DNA of 64,000 bases from NCBI GenBank assembly GCA_948474755.1, contig CAOLHI010001837.1:62001-126000 (forward strand), read 5' to 3'. The translations under genes and the position numbers were made by a program. Of this stretch, positions 10,511 to 20,323 are shown in pieces (position 1 is the first letter of the stretch; each line of letters opens with the position of its first letter). This DNA comes from Ctenosaura bakeri (taxonomy: Eukaryota > Chordata > Lepidosauria > Squamata > Iguanidae). The notes beneath the pieces were generated by a model. That model was given only the letters and a program-made list of their open reading frames with translations. It was not told the origin of the DNA and ran no database searches.

Positions 10511-13500
10511 TTATTCTTTTAACTTTTTTTTTAAAAAAACATTGACATCACTTATCCTTTTAAATCTATAAATCAAAAGTTTAACACACACCCTACTAAG
10601 AATTACAAAATATACAACATAAAAGAAAAACAAAACTAAAACTAAAAAATACCCACCCCCCAGAGCCAACTTTTTATTTAATCCACTTTCCAAAATTGCC
10701 ATTCTTCTTTTGAAAAGGGTATTTTTACTATCTCTTTTCAGAACTTTATCCAAAAATATTTTCCAAATTTCTTCAAAATCATTCCCTTTAACCAAACCTT
10801 TCATAAACCTAATTCTACATGTTAGTTTATCATTAATTGCAATTTTCCACACTTCGTTATACCATTCCTCTATTTGAAATTTTTTTTTGCTTTCCATTTT
10901 TTTTGCTATTATTAATCTCGCTGCAGTTAACAAATTTGTTATTAATTTTTTCTTTACTTAAAGTACATTTTAACCTTATCATATATAGATAACAATGCAA
11001 TATTTGGACATACTGGTATATCTGCTCCTATAATCTCTTTTATCTCTTTAAAAACCTTTTGCCAAAATCCATTATCTTATTGCAATTCCACCACATATGC
11101 ATATATGTACCAATTTCTTGACATCCTCTCCAACATAATCTTGAATATTTCTCATCTATTTGATTTAATTTCACTGGAGTCAAGTACCATTTCCACACTA
11201 ATTTATAAAAATTCTTTTTATTCTTATTGATAATTTTTTTAAATGACGTTGTTTCCAAATTTTTCTCCATTCTTGTATATCAAATATTTTGTACTATCTC
11301 TTCCTCCCATTTTTTTTCTAAGAAAATCCTCTTCTTGTTCTTTTGCTAATATTTTATATATTTCACTTGTAATACCTTTTAGTATTTCATTTTCTTGCAT
11401 ATTTTCTCTTTGAATAATAATTTGTTCAAATTTATATTTTCTTTAAAATCCTTAACATATCTTTTCATACTCTTTGTCCATTGCTCTAATTGTATATAAT
11501 TAAACCAGGATATTTTAGTTTCCTGCAATCTCTCTTTCATTCTATTTTTATTTATCATTATTTTCATCCATTCTTTTAATCTATAAATTTTTTGTTTTTT
11601 TATTTCTTTCTCTATTATTTCTCTTAAATTTATTGGAAATTTTTCCATCATCACTTTTGGAGTTAATATTGATATATTGGTTTTAATTTTTTTTTATTTT
11701 TTTTCCATATTTCTATTATTTTTTTTATAAAAGGATTTTCTATCTTCTCCATTTCTTTTTTTGAAAAATTCCAAAAAAATATATTTTTAATTTTTCTCAA
11801 ATATTCATATCTTCTATCTCTAACCAATCTAAATCCCCCTTTTTTCCTGAAACCCCCTCTATGATATATCTCAATTGATTTGCATAATAATACCATTTTA
11901 AATTTGGAAGCCCCAAACCATTTTTTTTTTTACTTTTATACCAATATTTTTTGGGTTAACCCTTAATTTTTTATTTCCTTTACAAAAATTATTTAATATC
12001 TTTTGCCACTCCTTTAATTCTTCCTTTTTATTTTTTTTATTGGTAGAATTTTAAAAAAAAAGTTAATTTTAGGAAAAATTTTTCCCATTTTTACCACTGC
12101 TATTCTACCAAACCACAATGTTTTATTTTTTTGAAACCTCTAATTTCCTTTTTTTTCTAATCTTAATTTCTTGAAATTTTTTTCCTGTAATTCTTGAAAA
12201 TTTTTTTTGTAATCTCTATTCCTAAATATTTAATTGATTCTTTTATTTTAAAAATTTTTTACTACTTATAAATTTTTGTACTTCTTTTTTAATATAATTA
12301 AATAACATTATTTCTGATTTGGCCCAATTTATTTCTAATCCCGTCTTCTCCCCAAACTCTATTAAATGTTTATCTATCCTATCTATTTTTTCAATTGGAT
12401 CCTTAATTGTCAACAATGTGTCATCTGCAAATAAGCTTATTTTATTTTTTTCCTTAACTCCAATTCCTTCCAAATTCTCATCATTTCTTATCACATTCGC
12501 TAACATTTCTATAACTATTGCAAATAAAACTGGAGATAATGGACATCCTTGTCTCGTTCCTCTTGTTATTTGAATCTGTTTTTTGTAAATCCATCATTTA
12601 CCATCACTACAGATGTATTATGTGAATACAATTGATTTATTAACCCTTTAAATCTCTCTCCTAATCCTATTTTATTTAAAATTTTTTTTAATGCCCATTC
12701 CACACAATCAAAGGCTTTAAATATATTAGGGCTAAAATTCCAGCTTTTTGTTTATCTCTGTCCATTATATTTATTTTATTTATCGTTTTCCCTATTAAAT
12801 TTGCCATCTGTCTTCCTTGAATAAAACCACATTGATCTTTATGTATATACTTATAAATAAATTTATTTAACCTCTTCGCCATTATTGCTGTCAAGATTTT
12901 TGCATCTTGATTTAAAAAGATATTGGTCTATAAGAACCTGGATCCATAGGACCCCTTTTTGGGTTTTAAAATTAATATTATTAATGACTGCTTCCATGAT
13001 AATAAAAATTTTTTCACCCCTCAATATACTATTATATAACACTTTTAGTTTAGGAATTAAACCTTTTTTAAATGTTTTATAATATTCTGGACCTAGTCCA
13101 TCCAATCCGGGTATTTTCCTCCTTTTAAATTATTTATTACTTCTTCTATTTCCTCTTCTGATATCATTTCTTCCATCAATCCTTTATCTTGTTCTGTTAA
13201 TCTTACTTTCCAATTTTCATTAATATACCCCTTTATGTTTTTTTCAAAAGATTTATCTTCTGCTGAATACAATTCTAAAAAATTCCTCAAATATTTTTAA
13301 TTTCTCTTTCATCAACCTTTTTTCTTTACCAAATTTATCTTTAACTACGCCAATCATATTTCTAGTTTTTTTTGATTGTACTGATTTAGCCAGCATTTTA
13401 GAATTTTTATTACTATATTCAAAGTATTCCCTTTCCAAGTATATTAGATTTTTCTGAACTTCGTCCATTTCTATCTTTTCTAATTCATCTCTTTTTGCTT

Positions 13501-14518
13501 GTAATATTATTAATTTCTGTTTAGTTCTATCTATTATATAATCATTCTCTAGTTCCTTTATTTCTTTTTCTAATTTTAATTTTTTTTCTCCTAATTGTCT
13601 CTTTAATTTGCTTGATTCTTTAATGCATAATCCTCTTACCACTGCCTTCATTGTATCCCACAATACATTTTTGTGTTACTTCCTTATTGTTTATATCCCA
13701 AATTTCTTGCCACTCCTTCTCTATTTTATTTTTCTATCTCCTTATAATTAAATAACTTAGTATCCAGTCTCCACCTTTTTGCTTCTCTATAATTCCTTTT
13801 ATAGTTATATTAAAAAAAATTTTTAGCATGATCTGTCACTTTTATTGTTTCAATTTCTGTATTTATTAATCTAGGTATCATATTCTTTGAAGCAAAAATA
13901 TAATCTATTCTTGAGTAATTTTTATGAACTGATGAATAATACGTTTTATTTCTTTTTTTTCACCCTTTTTACCTCCAAACATCTATCAGTTCATTTCTAC
14001 TCACTAATTTATTCAAAATTGTTATATTATTATATCTATCTCTAATTGATGGATCTGATTTATCTTTCCATCTATCCATCACCATATTAAAATCACCTGC
14101 GATTATTGTATAGTCTCCTTTCATTTTTTTGATCTTATTAAATATTTCTTCATAAAACTCTTTTTTTCTTTTCATTAGGTGCGTAAATATTCCCTTATGA
14201 CATATGTTTCTCCATCTATTTCACCTTGGGAAATTCATATCTACCTTTTTCATCTAACTCCACACTTGTTACAATGAAATTGCATCTTTTGGAAATTATT
14301 ATTGCAACTCCTCTTGATTTGGATGTACCAAATGCTTCCTCATAAATGGCTACCCAGCTCAATCTAAGCTCATTTTTTTTATCTCTTTTTTCCCTGTGTT
14401 TCTTGTAAAAAAATTATATCGGCCTTATCTTTTTTTTAAAATCGATTCTATCCTTTTTCTCCTTACCCCCCCCAAACCCTTTTACATTCAATGTTGATAT
14501 TCTCAATCTATTCTCCAT
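10511..14518 (-). pseudogene. L1 ORF2 (endonuclease-reverse transcriptase), broken
   Basis: ORF2p nicks target DNA and reverse transcribes the L1 RNA. The start is the ATG at 14518, giving 'MENRLRISTLNVKGFGGG' (endonuclease N-terminus, catalytic Asn in STLNVKG). 'IIAGDFNMVMD' at about 14109-14077 is the endonuclease GDFN motif. The reverse transcriptase is marked by 'DQCGFIQGRQMANLIGK' near 12835-12785 and by the catalytic box 'ISLFADDTLLTI' (FADD at 12431-12420). The C-terminal cysteine region is 'CWRGCQEIGTYMHMWWNC', encoded near 11140-11085, followed by 'EEWYNEVWKIAINDKL' near 10870-10820. Catalytic residues survive, but frameshifts and stops split it into about a dozen pieces, so no functional protein is possible. 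The ~1,330-codon span is close to the usual L1 ORF2 size. Confidence 0.92.
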
Positions 14519-14569
14519 TTTTATATTTTGAATTTTTAATCCCACTCCCCATTGGCTCTTTAATGTGAT

Positions 14570-14672
14570 GGTGCTCCCCTTCCCCTTCCCTTCCCCCCCC
14601 CCCACCCCCCTCCCCCTTCCCCCCTCCCCTCCCCCCCCCCACACAAACATTTATCCCCCCCCCTTCCTCCAA
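14570..14672 (-). repeat. G-rich spacer between L1 ORF1 and ORF2
   Basis: On the L1 sense strand this is a run of G-tracts (many of 3-11 G) ending about 50 bases before the ORF2 start. On the plus strand it appears as C-runs at 14574-14670. Such sequence can form G-quadruplexes. It also produces meaningless Gly-rich frames in this interval, which are not genes. Confidence 0.75.
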
Positions 14673-14994
14673 AGCGCTTCTGCCTTGGAAACGACCAGCC
14701 ATGGTCCTGGGGGGGGGTGAAGGTATGCCAACTCCCGGCATAGAGACCAATACCCTCTCCCGATTTATTTTCTTTCCCATATTTTTTTTCCCCCTCTTCC
14801 CCCTCCCCCTTTCCCCCTCTCTACCCTCTTGCTTTATATATATATAAGTCTATCTCTATGCATTTATAATCTATAAGAATATATTTTACACAGTAGTCAT
14901 CTACCCTTCTCCTACTCTATGAAGTTCTCTTTTTTTTCTTCTTCTGTTATATCATATTGTTTCTTCCCGTCCTCCTCAGCCTCTGTCCTTTCGT

Positions 14995-15756
14995 TTATCT
15001 CCCGAAGTCTTTTTTCTTTTCTCCTCCTGTTGCTCCTCCCGCTGCTCCTTCTTCAGTTGCTCCTCCCACTGCTCCTTCTTCCGCTCCTCCAACCGCACCT
15101 TCCTCTTCCTTTTCCTCTTGCTGGATCAGTTTCAGTTCTCTCAGGAGTTGCAATCCTTGTTCAAGAGAATTTATTCTGTGGTATTTGCCAGCATATTGGA
15201 ATTTCAGAAAGATGGGATATCCCCAACTGTATCTTATCCCAGCTCTCTGTAGAACTATGATGCAGGGTTTTATTTCCCTTCTCCAATTTATTGTTTCGCG
15301 ACATAAGTCATTATAAATTTCCACTGTGTTATCTCGATACTTCAATATTCCTGGATTCTTTCTAACAGCTCTCATCAAATCATCTTTCTTGTTGAAATTC
15401 GCAATTCTCATTATAATATCTCTGGGTATTATTCCTCTTTGCAGCTGACACACGATGAAATTTTTTATGTCATAATCTTCCCATAAAATCTCAGGAACAA
15501 TGCTTTTTTGCCATTTTAAAACTTCCTCTTTCAAGGATTTTTGACTTTGTTGTGGCTGCTCTGCGAATCCACGAATCCTCACATTGTTTCTTCTGTTCTG
15601 GTCTTGGAGCTGGATAATTTGTTTTCTAACAAAGAAATCCTGCCATCATGTTGTGCTAGTCTGGTCTGTTTATTCCCTTGGGTTTTTTTTTTTATCATCC
15701 ACTTTAAGGTCCAATGCTTTTAAATCCCGTGAGATTTTTTCCTGCAATTGCCCCAT
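14995..15756 (-). pseudogene. L1 ORF1 (RNA-binding chaperone), frameshifted
   Basis: ORF1p coats L1 RNA. The likely start is the ATG at 15756, encoding a charged coiled-coil N-terminus ('MGQLQEKISRDLKALDLK'). A frameshift lies near 15590-15650. The intact 195-codon frame at 15582-14995 then gives the RRM start 'MRIRGFAEQ' and the C-terminal domain with 'RGIIPRDIIMRIANFNKKDD', 'LMRAVRKNPGILKY' and 'NSLEQGLQLLRELKLIQQ'. This is the standard order coiled coil, RRM, CTD. It ends in an odd tail of 9-residue repeats of type EEGAVGGAT before the stop, encoded by 27-bp tandem repeats at about 15020-15110. Confidence 0.88.
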
Positions 15757-16287
15757 TTCCCCCCTTATTTAGAATTTTTAATTTTAGAAAAAAGCTTGAT
15801 TAGACTCTGTAATAAGCTTGTGTATAAAAGTTTTTATCTCTTCATTAGCTCCGTTGGTTTTTTTGCCGCCCCTTTTAATGACTTTTTGCTCCGTTAGAGT
15901 TTAAGTTTATATTTTAAAATCTCTAACTAGACAAATTTTTGTTTATCTGTTGCTGTAGGTCGCTTCCAAACAGGGTGTTTATAGACCTTTTTTTTTGGCG
16001 GCATATATCTCAAGGACCACAAAGGGGGGAAAAAAAAAAATGTTTTGCTTTCAGTCCGTTTCAACAGTTATTTGCAGTTTAAGCAGAGTCTTTTATTTTC
16101 CCTCCAGTTGGAGAAGAATCGAAACCAATTTTTATATCTTTTCTTAAATTTTTTTCCCACATTATTCAATTAATTACTCACATTCTTTCTTTGTTTTGAA
16201 AAAGGCTTCTGAAATTATTTTATAATCATCTGTTCCGGGAGTCGAATATTTAGCCTCTCTCTGCCATCGTAGTTGGCTCCTCCCCCC
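15757..16287 (-). promoter_or_regulatory. L1 5' leader with internal promoter region
   Basis: About 530 bases precede ORF1. The extreme 5' end reads (minus strand) 'gaggagccaactacgatggc' and then 'agag'. L1 5' leaders in other vertebrates carry an internal Pol II promoter, and mammalian ones have a YY1 site (core ATGGC) within the first ~20 bases. The 'gatggc' here sits at a similar distance. That parallel is inference. Confidence 0.6.
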
Positions 16288-16990
16288 ATAATAAAACCAA
16301 CCTAACTACAGGCTTCCCCTGATTATCTGGGGTTAGGGACTTGAGCACTGTCAGAAAATGGAATTTGTTGAAAAGCAAAACCCATGTAGTGTAGTATAGG
16401 GAGCATGAACGACTTTTGGAGGCCCCACTTGGGACTGAACTGCATGGCCCCCGGTTTTCAAAGTCTCTCAGTAGCCTTTGGGACCTTTCCCCCACTCAAC
16501 TGGCTTCACAAGCAGAGTGTGCATGTAGATAGTTCCAAGTGAGCCTCCGTGGGCAAGGAGAACTGGTGAAAGAAAAGAACTCTCTGTCAAATTAATAAAT
16601 TTCCTTAATTTAAATGGGAAAAAGGGGTCCTCAAAAGGGGGGTTTAAAAGGGGGGCTTTTGTAATTTAAATGTTTTAAAAAAAAAAATGAATTTTAAAAA
16701 GGGTATAATCATATTTGGCAGATGAAGCCACATTTTAATTTTGGTGGGTGGAAATTCCTTCACCAATTTCAGCCTCCAAGGAGAGGGTATTCAATAACAG
16801 GAGTGCCACAAGAAAGAAAACCTTGTCTCATGTCCTCTCACAGCATTGTGCGCTGACTGATAGGACACATAGGAAGGGCCCTCCAGCAGACCTTAAATCC
16901 CAAGGAAGCATAGAAAAGCTTTTGGAAGGTGCTCCTCCAAATTTTTTTAATATGTGTGAAGCATCCTGGAATCAATTGATCAAAGGCAAT
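16288..16990. other. Unassigned sequence, partly an unclassified interspersed repeat
   Basis: A G-run region lies at 16620-16670 and an A11 run at 16678-16688. The 86-codon frame at 16748-17008 lies within sequence ('aggagtgccacaagaaag', 'ccttgtctcatgtcctctc') resembling a LINE-associated sauropsid repeat also seen near 21780-21900. It has no protein domain and is not called a gene. Confidence 0.4.
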
Positions 16991-16994
16991 ATAC

Positions 16995-17349
16995 AACTCT
17001 TGCAGTAAACTCCAGTAATAAACTCCTGCACCAGTGTTGCATTGATTTCTTTCTCCATTTATTTTTACTTAAATGCTCCCAATTAGTCTACTCTGATCAC
17101 TCTCATGGATTTCTATACAAATGAATTTGTCTTAACATATAATGCCACTTCCTCTTCTTTTCTGCTACATCTATTCTTTTTGAACACGTTACACCCTTCA
17201 ACTTTAATTTTCCAATCATGGAAATCAACCCATAAGGTCTCCATTACGGCTACATCATAATATTTACCTTCCTGCATTAAGACTTCAATCTTGTCTTGTT
17301 TGTTTCCCCAACTCCATACATTGGTGTATAAAGCACTGCTTGTTCTCAT
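16995..17349 (-). pseudogene. CR1 ORF2 N-terminus (APE endonuclease), truncated
   Basis: The frame at 17349-17113 reads 'MRTSSALYTNVWSWGNKQDK', later 'VAVMETLWVDFHDWKIKVEG' and 'RCSRKEEEVALYVKTNSF'. This matches the CR1 endonuclease start, where the usual text is LYTNA..GNKQ, then ETWW, then HDW, then GGGVALYV. The catalytic Glu of the ETW motif is kept (ETLW). A stop follows, then homology resumes out of frame to ~16995. ORF2 starts one codon after the ORF1 stop in the same frame (stop, AAG, ATG), suggesting termination-reinitiation in the parent element. Confidence 0.82.
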
Positions 17350-17352
17350 CTT

Positions 17353-18857
17353 TTATTCTACCAGGAGTTTTACTGTGGCTCTATCATCTCCAACTGCCCA
17401 AAGGATGTAGTTTAAAGCCCTCTTAAATAGCTTCACCATGCTTTTGCTGGAGATGTTATTCCCAGTCTTCCTGAGGTATAGCCAGAGGTGTATATAGGGT
17501 GGGGCAACTGGGACACATGCCCTGGGTGCCAATGCCAGAGGGAGCAAAAAATGCGAACACCCCCCTTCTACCTGGGCCTGGCTTGTTGTCGTTGCCCCTG
17601 CCACGGTCATTTTTGGCCCAGTGCGGCAGCAGGAGCCCTCCCTCCTGAGCCTCGCCTGCCACTGCTCCCCCTGCCTCCACTGGGGTTGTTCTTGACTTTG
17701 TGCAACGGCAGCAGCAACAGCCCTCCCTCCCACACATGGCCTGCTGCCACCCCCCCTACCCCCACTAGGGTTGTTCCTGGCTTGGCGTGGCAGCAGCGGC
17801 AGCAGCCCTCCCTCCCAGACCTGGCCCACTGCCGCTGCCTCTCCCCTATCAGGGTCTTCCTCAACCCAGGACTGAGGTGGTGGGAGAAGCAGCACCTGGG
17901 GCACAACTTCCACACTTGCCCTAAGCACTATTGAACCTAGATACGCCACCGGGTGTAGTCCATCTGTAGACAGTAGTCCTTTGTCTAGGAAATGAAGACA
18001 ATGATCCCAGAAGCCAAATCTCTCCTGTCAACACCATTTGTGTAGCCAGCCATTCACTTGCAATATCTTCCTGTTCCTGTGTGGTGCTCCATCTTTCACT
18101 GTTAGAATTGGTGGGAATACCAACTGTGCTTCTAAATTCTTCTGATTCCTGCCCATTGGTTTATAATCCAAGGTGATCTTCTCCAACGTGTTCTTTGCAG
18201 TGCTGTTGTTATCGACATGAATGAGAAGAAAAGAGGACTGTTCTGTGTTCTTGATGTGCTTTGGCAAGTTGTCAGTGACTTCCTGGATATGCATGCCAGG
18301 AAGACAGCATACTTACTGATTCATCTTGCCCAGCTGGCATACAGTTCCCTCTATACTTCTCAGCAATGAATCCCCTTCCACAACCACCTTACTTTGCTTC
18401 TTGTTGTAGTTGCTGGTTAGGTTGGCTACATCCCTAATATGCATTGTGTCTTGATGCTGGGCTCCTGGTTGAGGCTCTTCACCACCTTTATCCTCAGGAC
18501 GATGCTTAGCAGTTGCTTAGATGGAGCAGTTCCTCCTGGGTGCTCCCATCCTCCTGGATGCTCCCTCAGTGTTACAGCCCTCTTTTGTTTTCATTAGCTG
18601 CTTCTTCCTGTTGCTTCTGTTGGATCAGTTCCCCCCTCTGTTCTATCCAGGAAATCCTCATGTTCCCTGATGTGTTGAAGAGTTTCAACATGTACCTGAA
18701 GTGCATTGACCTTCTCTTCCAAGAGAAGCACCAGTTTGTGCTTGCTGCAAGTGTAGTCAGTGAGGTTTTCTGGCAAGAAGACAAACACTGCACACACAAT
18801 GCAACAGACAAAGACAGATCCTTCTTCCTCCATCCCTGCAGTTGTTTTTTTCTCCAC
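17353..18857 (-). pseudogene. CR1 ORF1 (coiled coil plus SGNH esterase-like domain), interrupted
   Basis: The N-terminal part shows the CR1 zinc-binding/coiled-coil module: 'CSKHKLVLLLEEKVNALQVH' and 'HIREHEDFLDR' (about 18745-18640). The esterase-like part is encoded at 18294-18028 with 'QLVFPPILTVKDG' and 'QVNGWLHKWC'. It continues to 'STDGLHP' near 17975-17955, which holds the Asp-His pair of the SGNH block V. The usual GTND block is decayed to VDNN. A hAT-type element splits the gene just after DGLH. The ORF then resumes as 'MVKLFKRALNYILW' and ends 'KLLVE' at a stop at 17353-17355. Frame changes show it is dead. The 143-codon plus-strand frame at 18513-18944 is a shadow. Confidence 0.82.
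17483..17951. mobile_element. hAT-type non-autonomous element with internal 85-bp tandem repeats
   Basis: Terminal inverted repeats: left 'cagaggtgtatatagg', right complement 'cggtggcgtatctagg' (12 of 16 match). Both resemble the CAGTGGCGTANCTAGG end typical of hAT. The target duplication is 8 bp, as expected for hAT: 'ggtatagc' (17475-17482) and 'ggtgtagt' (17952-17959), differing only by two transitions. The interior is GC-rich and holds about three tandem units of 85 bp (the word 'ccctcc' recurs at 17636, 17721 and 17806). Open frames across it (198 codons minus, 148 codons plus) are by-products of the stop-poor repeats. No transposase is present. It inserted into CR1 ORF1 and is therefore younger than it. 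Confidence 0.8.
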
Positions 18858-18870
18858 CTTTTTCAGGCTG

Positions 18871-19450
18871 CAATAATTGTTACTGACATGACTGTGTGTG
18901 CCACAAGGTACACTAGCCCTCAGAGACTGATCTTCGAAGACTGAGGCAGCAGTTATATAGAGCTAGTGGCTGCTAGCTTTGCCCCCAAGCAAGTCAGTGA
19001 CTCAGCAGAAGCCCTGCCCCTTGGACCATGTGCTCAGAGAGACCGCATGGTCAAAACAAACACAAGCCCCCCCATGCCATGTGACTCCAAGACATAAGAA
19101 ACAAACATCATGAATTGCTCCCTGCTGGAAAGTGCCTCGCAATTAAGCATTCTCTTTAATCTGCATTATCCATGTGCTATTAGAGCTGTGGGGTTTTAGA
19201 CTGTAAGGGTTTCCTGCATGCCTCTACTGTATACATGCTGTTTCAAAAACTTTTCACATTTGTTCAGTCACCTATTGTGGGGATGTATCTAAGCAACCAC
19301 ACCACGTGACCAGAGGATCTGCCAGGTGTGTTTGCAAGCACATAAAAGACTCCTCGCTCTCTTCCTCCCCCCTCAAGATGATGAGTACAGGCTCTGCTGA
19401 GCTGCTCCTCTTCTGAAATGTTCCTGTAGTTAGCCGTGGCTTAGGCACTG
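18871..19450. other. No gene seen; possibly partly CR1 leader
   Basis: Includes a 'ctatataa' box (minus strand, near 18955) and GC-richer sequence at 19000-19080 that may be CR1 5' leader. Otherwise unassigned. Confidence 0.35.
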
Positions 19451-19456
19451 TATGTA

Positions 19457-19784
19457 CACAATTAGCCCTCCACATCGCCAGGTTATGTGTCCATGGATTC
19501 AACCTACCATGCCTCAGAAATATTCAGGGAAAATGTTCTAAAGGCAAACCTTGATTTTGCTGCATGCCAAACAGTGCACTGATGTGCAGGCATAACCTAT
19601 TGTATCCTCTCATCATTTCACAGATCCTCAGAGTGTCTCTGGTGCTCATTTGAGTTGTTCACCATTTTATATAAGGGACCCCTCTAATTTCACCACTGTA
19701 TATAATGGGACTTAAGCATCCATGGATTATGATATCTACACAAGGTCTTGGAAACAAACCCCAGCTGATACCAAGGGCTTTATG
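19457..19784. mobile_element. Tigger-like (Tc1-mariner) non-autonomous element
   Basis: The left end 'ttagccctccacatc' and the right end 'gataccaagggc' (complement 'gcccttggtatc') match the two ends of a Tigger-type MITE. Internal text 'ccatggattcaacctacca' and 'ggacttaagcatccatggat' fits the same family. TA dinucleotides occur at 19455-19456 and 19785-19786. Decay is moderate. Confidence 0.6.
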
Positions 19785-19818
19785 TATATGTTTGGATGTA
19801 AGTTTCTGTATATGTTTG

Positions 19819-19921
19819 AAAGTAAGACAAACAGTCAGTAATGCATATTTCATAGCTAAAAACTTTATACTTAAAAACTTTTAGCTATTTAACATGCATT
19901 ACTGACTGTTTGTCTTACTTT
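19819..19921. repeat. Perfect 28-bp inverted repeat forming a ~100-bp palindrome
   Basis: Arms at 19819-19846 and 19894-19921 are exact reverse complements over 28 bases (left arm begins 'aaagtaagacaaacagtc'). The 47-base spacer itself contains 'tagctaaaa..ttttagcta', so almost the whole segment can fold. It lies about 35 bases right of the Tigger-like element. No target duplication was recognised. Confidence 0.9.
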
Positions 19922-20289
19922 AATAAAACTACTGAACTACTGAATCCCAAGGGATCCCAAGGGATTCAGTGCTTTCCATTCATGAACTCCGCTAAAGTAG
20001 GCTTAGTCTTACATGAACCAGCCTTCATCTTTCCCAGAAAAGGGGATAACACCTTGGGAATCAACTTCTAATCCAACACTCCTAAAATTACTTTCAGTTT
20101 GAGAAGTTATTTACGGTACTGTGCATCAGTCTAAGCCCTGAGTTTCATCAGCTCTGACCAGCATAGCCAATAATAAGGAATGCCGGGAACTGAAATTCAG
20201 TGGCATCTGGAATGCCTCATGATTCCCACACTTGGTATGAATACATCTACTTTTGCTGTGATTTAAATACCTGAGTATTTATGACACCC

Positions 20290-20323
20290 AAAACTCTGCT
20301 GAATCAGATCAAAGGCCTATCTA
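20290..20323 (+). repeat. Left piece of a dispersed repeat split by the next element
   Basis: 'gctgaatcagatcaaagg' and 'cctatcta' match the start of a common sauropsid repeat (consensus-like 'ggatcagaccaaaggtcc', 'atctagtccagc'). It resumes after the Tigger-like insertion near 20655 ('agtggccaactagatg', 'gggaagcctacaggcagg'). Other pieces lie near 4660-4760 and 60715-60800. Confidence 0.5.

Larger units (their letters stand above)
10240..16287 (-). mobile_element. Full-length but inactive L1 LINE (minus strand)
   Basis: All parts of an L1 are present in order on the minus strand: a 5' leader starting at ~16287 ('ggggggaggagccaactac'), ORF1 at ~15756-14995, a G-rich spacer, ORF2 from 14518 to ~10511, and an A-rich 3' end whose complement is the T-runs at 10240-10280. 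The sense strand is strongly A-rich, as in other L1s. Imperfect target duplications are visible: 'ataaaaaaacccaaaccc' at 10222-10239 against 'ataataaaaccaacct' at 16288-16303. At ~6.05 kb it is close to the normal full length. ORF2 is split into about a dozen frames, so the copy is dead. Retention of the 5' end is uncommon, since most LINE copies are 5' truncated. Confidence 0.92.
16995..18870 (-). mobile_element. CR1 LINE, 5' half only (ORF1 and start of ORF2), split by a hAT-type element
   Basis: Minus-strand ORF1 and the beginning of the ORF2 endonuclease are recognisable in the correct CR1 order, but the reverse transcriptase and the CR1 3' end are absent. The homology fades near 16995, after an endonuclease segment resembling 'VKINGERNQCNTGAGVYY'. 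A hAT-type element interrupts ORF1 at 17483-17951. The 5' limit is uncertain. Sequence up to ~19000, including 'ctatataa' on the minus strand near 18955, could be leader. Loss of the 3' part must be secondary (deletion or recombination), because CR1 insertion begins at the 3' end. Confidence 0.82.

Noticed and set aside
14508..14780. Gly/Arg-rich frames that look like an RGG protein
   Set aside because: Translation of the G-rich L1 spacer; no real protein expected.
14919..15316. Ser/Pro/Leu-rich plus-strand frames
   Set aside because: Antisense of the repetitive end of L1 ORF1.
17353..17949. 198-codon minus frame and 148-codon plus frame
   Set aside because: They cross the tandem-repeat interior of the hAT-type element; only the last part of the minus frame is genuine CR1 ORF1.
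18513..18944. 143-codon plus-strand frame
   Set aside because: Antisense shadow of CR1 ORF1, whose coiled-coil sequence is recognisable on the minus strand.
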